The notes under the pieces are model-generated. The model ran no database searches. It saw only the letters and a program-made list of their open reading frames with translations, and was not told the origin of the DNA. Of a stretch of 64,000 nt of DNA, positions 16,273-25,265 are shown piece by piece (the stretch's first letter is position 1; every line of letters starts with the position of its first letter). The position numbers and the translations under genes are program-made. Source of the stretch: Salaquimonas sp041736675 (GTDB taxonomy: Bacteria > Pseudomonadota > Alphaproteobacteria > Rhizobiales > Rhizobiaceae); assembly GCA_041736675.1 (NCBI GenBank), contig JBGSTD010000047.1:124001-188000 (forward strand). The letters are read 5' to 3'.

Positions 16273-17040
16273 ATGCGCAAACTTCTCATCACGGTATCAG
16301 CATGCGCGCTGATTTCATCGACTTTCCCATCAAATGCATTTTCAGAAACGCGGTATTCAACGCCGCCATCAACTGTGCTTTCCGGCGATCTGGCATCACC
16401 TTGGATATTGCAGCTCAAAAACAACCGCCGCTATCAATTGCAGCCGCAAATCAAAACAGCAAATCGACAAAAAATGATCTTGCCCGGTTATGGTACCAAG
16501 CCGCAAAAGGTTGCCTTTGTTCGCCCGTCGGTTGAACCGGCCGCGCCGGCAGTTGATAAATCGAATGCGCCGGATAATGGTCTGGATCAGAAATTTCTGC
16601 CGCAGGTGGTTGCCTATTCAGGCGGCCAGGCTCCCGGCACCATTGTGATCGATACGTCCAAGCGTTTCCTTTACCTCGTGGAAGAAAATGGCCAAGCCAG
16701 GCGCTACGGAGTTGGCGTCGGCAAAGAGGGGTTTGAATGGTCTGGCACCGAAAAAATATCGCGGCGGGCAGAGTGGCCTGATTGGCGTCCGCCAGAGGAA
16801 ATGCGCCAAAGAGAACGGGCTAAAGGCCGCGAATTGCCGGTTGTCATGGCAGGCGGGCCGGAAAACCCACTTGGCGCACGCGCTCTTTATCTGGGAAGCA
16901 CCCTTTATCGAATCCACGGAACCAACAGGCCGGATACAATCGGAAAGGCAATGTCATCAGGCTGCATACGTATGCGCAATGAAGATGTGTCTGATCTGTA
17001 TGAACGCGTAGGCGTCGGCACTAAGGTGGTTGTGCAATAA
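16273..17040 (+). CDS. L,D-transpeptidase (YkuD domain), copy 1
   Basis: 255 residues from ATG 16273 (MRKLLITVSACALISSTFPSNAFS), which gives a signal peptide; the frame is open 55 codons further up with no signal. After a ~110-residue Pro/Asn-rich linker the YkuD domain begins (GTIVIDTSKRFLYLVEENG) and ends with the catalytic motif HGTN...SSGCIRM, with Cys at about residue 231. These periplasmic enzymes make 3-3 cross-links in peptidoglycan or attach proteins to it. A paralogue follows 203 bp on. A CtrA-type site lies upstream. Confidence 0.93.
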   Translation: MRKLLITVSACALISSTFPSNAFSETRYSTPPSTVLSGDLASPWILQLKNNRRYQLQPQIKTANRQKMILPGYGTKPQKVAFVRPSVEPAAPAVDKSNAPDNGLDQKFLPQVVAYSGGQAPGTIVIDTSKRFLYLVEENGQARRYGVGVGKEGFEWSGTEKISRRAEWPDWRPPEEMRQRERAKGRELPVVMAGGPENPLGARALYLGSTLYRIHGTNRPDTIGKAMSSGCIRMRNEDVSDLYERVGVGTKVVVQ

Positions 17041-17080
17041 AACGGCCCGAAACTCGGCTATCTCGACTAATTTCATGACA

Positions 17081-17112
17081 CCCCCGCCCAAAGCGGGGGC
17101 TGTTGCTTTTTT
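17081..17112 (+). terminator. Terminator after L,D-transpeptidase copy 1
   Basis: CCCCCGC (17081-17087) pairs with GCGGGGG (17093-17099), followed shortly by CTTTTTT. Confidence 0.75.
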
Positions 17113-17243
17113 CCAACAGAGTTTGTTTTTCTTACATAAAGTTGATGCTCGTCGAAATGGATGCGCCGCTGATCTTGCAATTCCGACCTTTTTAAGGCAC
17201 TTTTGATTCACACTGACAGTACGCCCGCTGCCAGAAGAATTTT

Positions 17244-17948
17244 ATGGGATTTGAGATGCTTTCGAAATTAGGAATGTCCATGGTCATTGCTTTCAGCACT
17301 TTTGTTGGAGCCATGAATTATACTGCCACCGCGCAGGCCAAGTATTTTGATATCAACAGTGGAACCTGGAAAGAGGGTGAACCGGTTAAACGCCGTGTTG
17401 ACCAAAGAACAGTTCCTGCAAAATTCAAACGACGCAATGTCGCACTTCAAACCAGCGAAGCCCCGGGAACAGTTATCATCCACACCGATGAAAAGTTCCT
17501 CTATCTGGTAACAGGGCCCAATCGCGCGATACGCTACGGCGTCGGCGTAGGGCGTGAAGGATTCGGATGGAATGGCGAAGTAACCATAAAACGCAAACAG
17601 GAATGGCCTGTTTGGACTCCCCCGGCCGAGATGCGCGTACGTGAGCGCGCGAATGGCCGTGAACTTCCTGCCCAAATGGAAGGCGGGATTGAAAACCCAC
17701 TTGGTGCGCGCGCCATGTATCTCTTCAAAGGCAATCAGGACACCTTGTACCGGATCCACGGCACCAACCAGCCTTGGTCAATCGGCCTCAATCTTTCATC
17801 AGGCTGCATTCGCATGGAAAACAAGGATGTCGAACATCTTTACGAACAGGTAAATATCGGCACCAAGGTAGTTGTCATTGGGCCAGGAGAAAATCCTTCC
17901 AAATACTTCCGTGAGCGAAGCAATCCTTTTGCCGCCCTGTTCAACTAG
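17244..17948 (+). CDS. L,D-transpeptidase (YkuD domain), copy 2
   Basis: 234 residues from ATG 17244 (AGAAGA five bases upstream). The signal peptide ends near TATAQA. The YkuD domain is very like copy 1 (GTVIIHTDEKFLYLV, GVGVGREGFGWNGE, ENPLGARAMYL) and the catalytic motif is HGTN...SSGCIRM, with Cys at about residue 191. The N-terminal linker is much shorter than in copy 1, so the two may differ in reach or partners. It ends at a strong bidirectional terminator. Confidence 0.93.
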   Translation: MGFEMLSKLGMSMVIAFSTFVGAMNYTATAQAKYFDINSGTWKEGEPVKRRVDQRTVPAKFKRRNVALQTSEAPGTVIIHTDEKFLYLVTGPNRAIRYGVGVGREGFGWNGEVTIKRKQEWPVWTPPAEMRVRERANGRELPAQMEGGIENPLGARAMYLFKGNQDTLYRIHGTNQPWSIGLNLSSGCIRMENKDVEHLYEQVNIGTKVVVIGPGENPSKYFRERSNPFAALFN

Positions 17949-17971
17949 GCAATGCACTAAGAATAAAAAGA

Positions 17972-17997
17972 AACCCGCCAATCAGGCGGGTTTTTTT
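17972..17997. terminator. Bidirectional terminator between L,D-transpeptidase and glcF
   Basis: AAACCCGCC-AATCA-GGCGGGTTT followed by TTTT on the plus strand and preceded by A-rich sequence for the minus strand, between convergent genes. Confidence 0.9.
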
Positions 17998-18027
17998 ATG
18001 CCTGTTGATCCAGGAAACTGCCCAAAT

Positions 18028-19383
18028 CTATTTTGCAGCGATCGCGGCGGCAGGTTGGTTCTTCGCAATGCCAAATTGATACCCGGTGAGCTTTTCCGGC
18101 TTTGATCCACCATATGCCCAATTGAGCAATTCGATCGTGTGAATGATCGGAATGCCGGTTCCGCTGGCAATCTGGGTAATACAGCCAATATTGCCGGCCG
18201 CAATCAAGTCAGGTTTTACCCGTTCGATATTGGCGACCTTGCGGGATTTCAATTTACCTGAAATTTCCGGCTGGAGAATATTGTAGGTTCCGGCAGATCC
18301 GCAGCACAAGTGACCCTCAGGAATATCGACAACACTAAAGCCTGCCGCCGCAAGCAGGTTTTTAGGCTGGGCGGTAATTTTCTGTCCATGCTGCATCGAG
18401 CAGGCCGAATGATAGGCAAGGCGTATACCTGCGCCAATTTCAGACCTTGGCAATTCGAGCGTTGCCAAATATTCGGTAATGTCCTTTGCTAGAGCAGAAA
18501 CGGTCGCCGCCTTTTGTGCGTATTGCAGGTCTTCACGCAACATGTGACCGTAGTCCTTGACGGTGGTACCGCAGCCAGATGTCGTGATAATAATCGCGTC
18601 AAGTCCACCCTTTTCGATCTCACCCATCCAAGCATCAATATTTTGTTTTGCTGCAGCATGGGCTTCGCTTTCACGCCCCATGTGATGCACCAGAGCGCCG
18701 CAGCATCCTTCTGCCTTCGGCGTTACAACCTCAACACCAATGCGGTTCAGCAACTGGATTGTGGCCGCATTGATCTGCGGGTCCAGCACTTTCTGCGCAC
18801 AACCGGACAACATTGTTACCCTGCCCCGCTTTTGCGCCTCCGCCGGATAATCCTGCCGGTTCAAAAACGGCAAGGACTTCGGCAATTTCGAGGGTGCCAA
18901 GGCCAACATTGCCGCCATAGGTCCCCCGCCCGGAAATTTGCCAATCAGGCCGGCAAACGGTTTACCCAGCCGTGCCGCGGTCAACGCCAGCCTGAATCTG
19001 CCAGGATACGGAAGAACAGCGGCAAGCACTGCACGGTATAGACGGTCTACCAGCGGACGCTTGTAGGTTTTCTGAATGTGGGCACGGGCATGATCGACCA
19101 GATGCATATAGTGGACACCTGACGGACAGGTCGTCATACAGGCAAGACAAGAGAGGCAACGGTCGATATGCTTGACCACTTTTTCATCAGCCGGCTTGTT
19201 GTTTTCCAGCATGTCCTTAATGAGGTAGATGCGTCCGCGCGGGCTGTCCAGTTCATCGCCAAGGGTCAGATAGGTTGGGCAGGTTGCCGTGCAGAAACCA
19301 CAATGCACGCATTTGCGAAGAATTTTCTCAGAGTGGGAAACATCAGGATCGGCAAGCTGGGCAAGGGAAAAATTGGTTTGCAT
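18028..19383 (-). CDS. glcF: Glycolate oxidase iron-sulfur subunit
   Basis: 451 residues. Two 4Fe-4S motifs near the N-terminus (CVHCGFCTATCP and CLSCLACMTTCP) are followed by two CCG domains with cysteine-rich motifs (GCCGALVHHMG and CCGSAGTYN). GlcF passes electrons from the GlcD/GlcE flavoproteins to the membrane quinone pool. It is the last gene of glcDEF on the minus strand, 3 bp after glcE. Confidence 0.95.
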   Translation of the reverse strand: MQTNFSLAQLADPDVSHSEKILRKCVHCGFCTATCPTYLTLGDELDSPRGRIYLIKDMLENNKPADEKVVKHIDRCLSCLACMTTCPSGVHYMHLVDHARAHIQKTYKRPLVDRLYRAVLAAVLPYPGRFRLALTAARLGKPFAGLIGKFPGGGPMAAMLALAPSKLPKSLPFLNRQDYPAEAQKRGRVTMLSGCAQKVLDPQINAATIQLLNRIGVEVVTPKAEGCCGALVHHMGRESEAHAAAKQNIDAWMGEIEKGGLDAIIITTSGCGTTVKDYGHMLREDLQYAQKAATVSALAKDITEYLATLELPRSEIGAGIRLAYHSACSMQHGQKITAQPKNLLAAAGFSVVDIPEGHLCCGSAGTYNILQPEISGKLKSRKVANIERVKPDLIAAGNIGCITQIASGTGIPIIHTIELLNWAYGGSKPEKLTGYQFGIAKNQPAAAIAAK

Positions 19384-19386
19384 GAA

Positions 19387-20589
19387 TTACACCTTCGCCG
19401 GAATGCCAGCCATCAGACCGGGATTTAGAATGCCCTTTGGGTCGAACTGACGCCGCAGATTTGCCGAGATCGACGCCAGACGCGCCTGTTCGGGATGGAA
19501 TGCCTCAACGACACCGCTGGCATCTGCTGAGCTACGGATCAGGGTCGCGTGTCCTCCCAGTCTGTTGACTTGTGAGCGGATCAGCGTTGCTGCGTTGGTG
19601 CGGGGTTCGGGAAGCAACAACCAAACAAGACCGCCGCCCCAATCATAGATGGCCTCGATATCCAGTTCTGCCTTGAGAGCATTGACAATCTTCGGGCCGT
19701 CAACCGGTTTCACTGACAATCGCCAAACATCGCCGTTGCGATCATGGAAGGGTTCGACATCCCTGATCTGCTTCCAAAGCTCAGCGTTCTTGTTCTCGCC
19801 AAGTTCAATCGCCAACTCTGCTGATGGCGGCAAAAGCGGCGCAAGCAATTTTTTCAGTTCACCTGTGCGGTATTTGATGGATTCGGTAAATCCTTCAACG
19901 CGAATAACCGTCAGGGGCTTTGCGTCTTCCCCGTTTTGCAGGTGTGCAGTGCCCGAAACATCAAACGGAGATGACATGGCTTTGGCCAGAACTGAAATTG
20001 CCAAGGCATCTTCGAGGCCGGAAATCCTGACTACACCGGTCATTTCGGGTTTTGGCAAAACCTTGAATGCGACTTCCGTCAAGACACCGAGCGTGCCGTA
20101 ACTGCCTGCCATCAGTTTTACCAGATCATAGCCGGTGACATTTTTCATGACACGGCCGCCATTCTTGAGGATTGTGCCCTCGCCATTGACAAAGCGCACG
20201 CCAATAAGGCTGTCACGGCAGGCTCCGGCCTGTATGCGCCGTGGCCCAGATACCGCGGCGGCAACGACACCACCAATGGTAGATTTGCCCTTTATCGCAA
20301 ACAGGCCTGAGTAGTCCGCCGGCTCAAAAGGAAGATGCTGGCCTTCTAGAGAAAGTGTTTTGTTGATTTTTTCCAGCGTGGTCCCACTGCTGGCAACAAT
20401 CGTCAAAGCACCCGGCTCGTAAATCGATATTCCATTGATACCGGATGTTTCAACCACATCAGCAGCTTCAACGCGATTGCCGATCGGACGTGTGCCACCG
20501 CCGCGAATGCGCAAAGGCGCAGATTTGCGCGATGCTGCAGCGATGATTTCACCCAGTTCGGCTTCATTTGCTGGTTTGAAAACAGTCAT
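19387..20589 (-). CDS. glcE: Glycolate oxidase FAD-binding subunit
   Basis: 400 residues from ATG 20589 (MTVFKPANEAELGEIIAAAS), two bases after the glcD stop; the open frame extends 28 codons into glcD but that part overlaps coding sequence. PCMH-type FAD motifs: PLRIRGGGTRPIGNR, TIGGVVAAAVSGPRRIQAGACRDSLIGVRFVNGEG and GYDLVKLMAGSYGTLGVLTEVAFKVLP. It works with GlcD and GlcF to oxidise glycolate to glyoxylate. Confidence 0.95.
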   Translation of the reverse strand: MTVFKPANEAELGEIIAAASRKSAPLRIRGGGTRPIGNRVEAADVVETSGINGISIYEPGALTIVASSGTTLEKINKTLSLEGQHLPFEPADYSGLFAIKGKSTIGGVVAAAVSGPRRIQAGACRDSLIGVRFVNGEGTILKNGGRVMKNVTGYDLVKLMAGSYGTLGVLTEVAFKVLPKPEMTGVVRISGLEDALAISVLAKAMSSPFDVSGTAHLQNGEDAKPLTVIRVEGFTESIKYRTGELKKLLAPLLPPSAELAIELGENKNAELWKQIRDVEPFHDRNGDVWRLSVKPVDGPKIVNALKAELDIEAIYDWGGGLVWLLLPEPRTNAATLIRSQVNRLGGHATLIRSSADASGVVEAFHPEQARLASISANLRRQFDPKGILNPGLMAGIPAKV

Positions 20590-20591
20590 CT

Positions 20592-22055
20592 TCAAGCTGC
20601 CTTGCTGGTATTGCCGGAACGACGCGAATGACTTGAATGCATCGGGAAAACCTTGGCCGGATTGAGCAGCCATTTCGGATCGAACACATCTTTGACCCGC
20701 ATCTGGATTTCCAGATCATCGTCATTGAACTGGAAAGTCATGAGATCGCGCTTTTCAATGCCGACACCATGTTCGCCAGTAAGACAACCTCCAACTTCCA
20801 CACACAATTTCAATATATCAGCACCGAAGGCCTCACATTTTTCGAGATCTCCCTCCTTGTTGGCATCAAAGAGAATAAGCGGATGCAAATTACCGTCGCC
20901 GGCATGGAAAACATTTGCAACGCCAAGGCCGTAGTCAAGCGACATTTCCTGCATGCGGCGAAGCACAAACGGTAATTGCGACGTCGGGATCGTGCCATCC
21001 ATGCACATATAGTCGGCCATCTGGCCCATCGCGCCAAAAGCCGCCTTGCGGCCTTTCCAAATCAGATCAGACTGCAGCGCCGAGGTGCTTTCCCGCATGA
21101 CTTTCGGATTATGCCTGCTGGCGATAGTCTTGATCTTTTCCAATTGTTCGGCGATCTCGGTTTGTGAACCTTCCACTTCGACGATCAAAAGGGCCTCGAC
21201 ATCCATTGGATAACCCGCTTTGGCGAAATTTTCACATGCAATGATTGCCGGCTTGTCCATGAACTCCATCGCAACCGGCAAAACACCAGCCTTGATGATG
21301 TCAGAAACGCAAGCCCCTGCAACTTCGTTCTGATCGAAACCCAACAAGATGGGCCGCGCACCTTCAGGCTTGCGCAAAATCTTCAGTGTCGCTTCGGTGA
21401 CAATTCCGAACTGCCCTTCAGAGCCGCAAATCACGCCCAGCAGGTCAAGGCCGCCGCTGTCGAGGTGTGCGCCGCCCACATCTACGATCTCGCCATCCAT
21501 CATGACCATGCGCACGCCCATGAGATTATTGGTTGTCACGCCGTATTTGAGGCAGTGAGCACCGCCTGAATTCATCGCGATGTTACCAGCGATGGCACAG
21601 GCTAGCTGTGATGAAGGATCGGGTGCATAGAAGAAGTCGCCTTCCAGCACCATGCCACTGACACCCAGATTGGTGATACCCGTCTGAACCTTGATAAAGC
21701 GGTTGTCATAGTCGATTTCGAGAATCTGGTTGAGTCTGGCAACGCCAATGACAATTGCATCTGCAGTTGGCAGCGCTCCCCCGGCAAGCGATGTTCCTGA
21801 TCCACGCGGAATAACCGGCAGGCCATGGGATGTACAAATCTTCAAGATCGCCGAGACCTCTTCGCTTGAGGCCGGCAGGCAGACGGCAAGCGGCGGACAG
21901 CGGTATGCGGTCAGGGCATCGCACTCATAGGCGATGGTTTCCTCCGGCTCATGGATCACAGCATCCTTGCCAATTGCGCCAATCAACTCCATGACGATTT
22001 CCGCCTTGCGGGAGATCAGCCGCTGGTCCGGCTTCGGCATTTCGATCGTAGACAT
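20592..22055 (-). CDS. glcD: Glycolate oxidase catalytic subunit (FAD-linked)
   Basis: 487 residues, full GlcD length. FAD-binding PCMH motifs (PVIPRGSGTSLAGGALPT, NIAMNSGGAHCLKYGVTTNNLMGVRMVMMDGE, GSEGQFGIVTEATLKI) and the C-terminal GDGNLHPLILFD...GGCLTGEHGVGIEKRDLM are all present. It oxidises glycolate (perhaps also D-lactate). It is the first gene of glcDEF. A 19-bp palindrome 38 bp upstream of its ATG matches one in front of the gntR-lutABC operon. Confidence 0.95.
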   Translation of the reverse strand: MSTIEMPKPDQRLISRKAEIVMELIGAIGKDAVIHEPEETIAYECDALTAYRCPPLAVCLPASSEEVSAILKICTSHGLPVIPRGSGTSLAGGALPTADAIVIGVARLNQILEIDYDNRFIKVQTGITNLGVSGMVLEGDFFYAPDPSSQLACAIAGNIAMNSGGAHCLKYGVTTNNLMGVRMVMMDGEIVDVGGAHLDSGGLDLLGVICGSEGQFGIVTEATLKILRKPEGARPILLGFDQNEVAGACVSDIIKAGVLPVAMEFMDKPAIIACENFAKAGYPMDVEALLIVEVEGSQTEIAEQLEKIKTIASRHNPKVMRESTSALQSDLIWKGRKAAFGAMGQMADYMCMDGTIPTSQLPFVLRRMQEMSLDYGLGVANVFHAGDGNLHPLILFDANKEGDLEKCEAFGADILKLCVEVGGCLTGEHGVGIEKRDLMTFQFNDDDLEIQMRVKDVFDPKWLLNPAKVFPMHSSHSRRSGNTSKAA

Positions 22056-22093
22056 GGCGCTTCCCTTTTCGCAAATTTATAGCAAGTAAATAT

Positions 22094-22112
22094 TGGTAAA
22101 CTAATTTTACCA
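22094..22112 (-). promoter_or_regulatory. Palindromic operator upstream of glcDEF (probable GntR/FCD site)
   Basis: TGGTAAA-CTAAT-TTTACCA, a perfect inverted repeat, 38 bp before the glcD start. The same 7-5-7 element (one mismatch) lies upstream of gntR at 23643. GntR/FadR-family sites often have a TGGT...ACCA core. Confidence 0.7.
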
Positions 22113-22194
22113 TTATTGCAACATGCGAAGAAAACCGGCAAGACTGCCTCTCTGGAAGGAGGCGTTTCTTTCCCGCAGCATTTCGGACGCAGGC

Positions 22195-23508
22195 TTATTC
22201 CGAATGCTTGCGGTGAATCCGGCGCACGATAAACCAAACCGAAATGATGGCAGCCGGTACAAAGCATCCTGTTGCGATCTTTGGCGATATTCCAAATGGC
22301 AACACGTTCTCGAGCGCCTGGGCCAGATAGTAGAAAAGACCCACCATGTAATAGGATACGGCAGCAACTGACAATCCTTCAACAGTTTGTTGCAGGCGAA
22401 GTTGCATCTGGGTGCGCTTGTTCATTGAAGCCAGAAGATTTCGGTTCTGGTTTTCAATTTCGATCTCAACGCGTGTTCGCAGAAGATTGGCAATACGTGC
22501 CAGCTTGCGTGAAAGTGTAGCCTGCCGGTTTTCAACCGAAGCACAGGTGCGCAGCGCCGGAGGAATGCTTCGATTGAGATAGGACCCAATTGAAATGTTT
22601 CCCACTTCGTGGTTATTTCCCAGCGTGGCAAGGCGGTCTGAAACTATGCCCCCATATGCCTGGCTCGCGCCAAACCTGAACAGGCTGGCGGCGGCATCAG
22701 TTTCCAACTCGGCTGCAATCTGATTGATTTTTGAAAGCAGTTCCTCACTCTCGTCGGCTGATGCATCCTTCATGGCCGAGGTCAAACGAGACAACTCGAC
22801 TTCCATCTGGCTCAATTTATGCGACAGGGATCTCGCCAACGGAAGACCCAACATTGTCAAAACTCTATAAGTATCTAATTCAATTGCTGTTTTAGTATAT
22901 GAACCAATGCGTGATTTTCCGATTCCAGCTTCAAGCAGCAAGAATACAGTCATCCCGTTGGTGTCTTGGCGAAAGTCGGTTGCCAGCAATGACTTTCCGT
23001 CCTCCAGAACATTTACAGTCAAACTTTCAGGGTCAAATGCATTTAAAAATTTCCTGTTTGCCGTGTTCAATGGTCTGATCTCAATGCGGGTTGCGGAGAT
23101 CATCGAGCCTGGAGGCGCAAAACCGTTTCCAAAGGGATGATTGGCAACTTCGCCGAGGAACTCTTTCGGAGCCTTGGCGTCAAATGTGAAAGTGGAAAAC
23201 TCGCTATGGCTTTCCCATCTCAACTGACCGTCATTCCACGGAATTTGATGGTACCGCATTTCAGGCATCGGAATTGCCTCACCGCGCAACCGGCAGAGTT
23301 GAGCCAATATGGCATTGGCAACTGAACTGCCTCCATCGGACATGAAGGCATAATGATATACGACCCGGTTTGTGGCAATTTCGGGAAACGGGCGTGAATG
23401 TATTTCGCCAATCGAAATGGCATGCTGGTGATGGCGAGGAAAATCCGGAAACTGGTTTATCCTTGCCTCTGCCAGTTTTGCACCCGCATTCTTGATTTGC
23501 TTGCTCAT
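22195..23508 (-). CDS. DUF3422 membrane protein
   Basis: 437 residues, the family's usual length. The N-terminus has the conserved (I/L)H(S/A)RPFP motif (GEIHSRPFPEI); the middle is predicted coiled (LSQMEVELSRLTSAMKDASADESEELLSKI), and two membrane helices lie near the C-terminus (VAAVSYYMVGLFYYLAQAL and CFVPAAIISVWFIV) before a basic tail. The family is widespread in proteobacteria and uncharacterised; I do not assign a function. It lies between glcDEF and gntR-lutABC, divergent from the latter. Confidence 0.85.
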   Translation of the reverse strand: MSKQIKNAGAKLAEARINQFPDFPRHHQHAISIGEIHSRPFPEIATNRVVYHYAFMSDGGSSVANAILAQLCRLRGEAIPMPEMRYHQIPWNDGQLRWESHSEFSTFTFDAKAPKEFLGEVANHPFGNGFAPPGSMISATRIEIRPLNTANRKFLNAFDPESLTVNVLEDGKSLLATDFRQDTNGMTVFLLLEAGIGKSRIGSYTKTAIELDTYRVLTMLGLPLARSLSHKLSQMEVELSRLTSAMKDASADESEELLSKINQIAAELETDAAASLFRFGASQAYGGIVSDRLATLGNNHEVGNISIGSYLNRSIPPALRTCASVENRQATLSRKLARIANLLRTRVEIEIENQNRNLLASMNKRTQMQLRLQQTVEGLSVAAVSYYMVGLFYYLAQALENVLPFGISPKIATGCFVPAAIISVWFIVRRIHRKHSE

Positions 23509-23642
23509 GATACCCCAACCAGTAAGGACTGCACCTCAATCCCGTTGCCTAAAGTTATTGATCATAGCCTGTCGCGAGATCCACTTAAACAGGCACAATG
23601 ACGCGTTGAATTGTTTTGAACTACCGTAACAGATCCTCTGGC

Positions 23643-23661
23643 TGGTAAATTTTATTGACCA
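23643..23661 (+). promoter_or_regulatory. Palindromic operator upstream of gntR-lutABC
   Basis: TGGTAAA-TTTTA-TTGACCA, the same 7-5-7 inverted repeat as at 22094 with one mismatch in the right arm. It lies 44 bp before the preferred gntR start, which fits autoregulation. Confidence 0.65.
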
Positions 23662-23705
23662 TTTTATGATTTATGCCTATGAATATTTCAAATCGGAAAA
23701 ACGCA

Positions 23706-24476
23706 ATGACGGTATTTACACAAATCAAACAAGGCAAATCGTCTGATGAGGTTGCTCACCAGATCGAAGGTCTTGTGCTTGAGGGTGTGCTGCGTTCCGG
23801 CGATCAATTGCCGTCAGAGCGTGACCTTGCGGTTGAAATGGGTGTTTCGCGTCCTGTGCTGCGCGATGCTATAGAACTGCTCGAGAACCGCAAGATACTT
23901 CAACGCAGACAAGGTGACGGAACTTTTGTTTGCGAAATCATCGGGCAAATTTTTTCTGACCCGATCGCAACCCTCCTCCCAAATCACCAAAAGGCAACCA
24001 TCGACTATCTTGAATACCGGCGGGAAGTAGAAGGCATCGCATCTGCCTTTGCGGCCAAGAGAGCCACGCGGTACGATCGGGAAATGCTGGAGCAATGCGT
24101 TGAGCGGATGCGCAATGCCCATGACAGTATGGACTTTGAAAAGGAAGCCCTTGTCGATGTCGAGTTTCACAGCCTGATCGGTGAAATGACCCACAATCTC
24201 GTTCTGATGCACACATTGCGCTCTTGCTATCGCCTTCTTTCCGAGGGCGTGTTTCAAAACAGGAGCCGACTTTATGAAACTGCAGGCGGGCGGCAAAGCC
24301 TGTTTGATCAGCATATAGCCATTGCTGAAGCTGTTTTGGCGGGCGATGATATTGCCGCTCAAAAGGCATCGCGAGACCATATGAGTTATGTCATAGAACG
24401 AAGCCTGGCATTGCAAAATGAATTGGAACGCGAACGCATTTCAAGTTTGCGTTTTCGTCACCGTGAAAAAGAATAA
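23706..24476 (+). CDS. GntR/FCD-family regulator, LldR/PdhR-like
   Basis: 256 residues from ATG 23706 (MTVFTQIKQ), preferred for the GGAAAA site upstream; ATGs at 23673 and 23679 are in frame but lack one. The winged helix (about 12-75) reads EVAHQIEGLVLEGVLRSGDQLPSERDLAVEMGVSRPVLRDAIELL, the classic GntR pattern. The FCD domain follows with metal/ligand His and Asp (DVEFHSLIGEMTHN, QHIAIAEAVLAGD, ASRDHMSYV). It precedes lutABC by 24 bp and shares an operator motif with glcDEF, so I infer it senses a 2-hydroxyacid (lactate or glycolate) and controls both operons. Confidence 0.88.
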   Translation: MTVFTQIKQGKSSDEVAHQIEGLVLEGVLRSGDQLPSERDLAVEMGVSRPVLRDAIELLENRKILQRRQGDGTFVCEIIGQIFSDPIATLLPNHQKATIDYLEYRREVEGIASAFAAKRATRYDREMLEQCVERMRNAHDSMDFEKEALVDVEFHSLIGEMTHNLVLMHTLRSCYRLLSEGVFQNRSRLYETAGGRQSLFDQHIAIAEAVLAGDDIAAQKASRDHMSYVIERSLALQNELERERISSLRFRHREKE

Positions 24477-24500
24477 ACTGTATTTGGAGTCTTAGTCCCA

Positions 24501-25262
24501 ATGAAAGAATCCCTTCGTGTCGGATTGTTTGTAACCTGTCTGGTCGATCTTTTCAGGCCGAGTGTCGGCTTTGCTGCAGTCAAATTGCTCGAAGACGCAG
24601 GCTGCGAAGTTTTCGTGCCTGTTTCCCAGACTTGCTGTGGCCAGCCGGCTTATAACTCAGGTGACAAGGCGGACACTGCAGACATTGCCCAACAGGTCAT
24701 CAAGGCATTTGAAGAGTTTGATTATATTGTTGCCCCTTCGGGTTCGTGTGCCGGAATGCTGTCAAAACACTATCCCGAGCTTTTTGCGAAGGACCCCGCC
24801 TGGGACCAGCGCAGCAGAAAATTCGCCGTTAAGGTATTTGAGCTTGTCAGTTTTCTGACGGATGTGCTGAAAATTGAAAAAGTGGATGCTGCCCTTGATG
24901 CCAGGATCACCTATCACGATTCCTGTTCGGGCTTGCGCGAACTCGATATCAAAAACCAGCCGCGCAAACTGCTCGCATCAATGAACGGCGTCACTTTGAC
25001 GGAGATGAAGAATCCCGATGTGTGTTGCGGGTTCGGTGGAACCTTCGCAGTCAAATACAGTGATATCTCAAATTCCATTGTGTCAGAAAAGATTACCAAT
25101 GTGGAAAATGCGGAAGCAGACCTTTTGCTGGCCGGAGATCTTGGCTGCCTGTTGAATATGGCCGGAAAGTTGCGGCGAACGGGCGCGAAAACCGAAGTGC
25201 GCCATGTTGCCGAGGTTCTGGCGGGCATGACTGATACCCCGCCGATTGGCGGAAAGGCATAA
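24501..25262 (+). CDS. lutA: L-lactate oxidation protein, CCG-domain subunit
   Basis: 253 residues, a two-CCG-domain protein: TCLVDLFRPSVGFAAVKLLEDAGCEVFVP...QTCCGQPAYNSG, then YHDSCSGLRELDIKNQPRKLL and VCCGFGGTF. LutA is one of three proteins (LutABC) that oxidise L-lactate to pyruvate without the flavin enzyme LldD. It is followed by lutB after 3 bp. Confidence 0.9.
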   Translation: MKESLRVGLFVTCLVDLFRPSVGFAAVKLLEDAGCEVFVPVSQTCCGQPAYNSGDKADTADIAQQVIKAFEEFDYIVAPSGSCAGMLSKHYPELFAKDPAWDQRSRKFAVKVFELVSFLTDVLKIEKVDAALDARITYHDSCSGLRELDIKNQPRKLLASMNGVTLTEMKNPDVCCGFGGTFAVKYSDISNSIVSEKITNVENAEADLLLAGDLGCLLNMAGKLRRTGAKTEVRHVAEVLAGMTDTPPIGGKA

Positions 25263-25265
25263 ATC

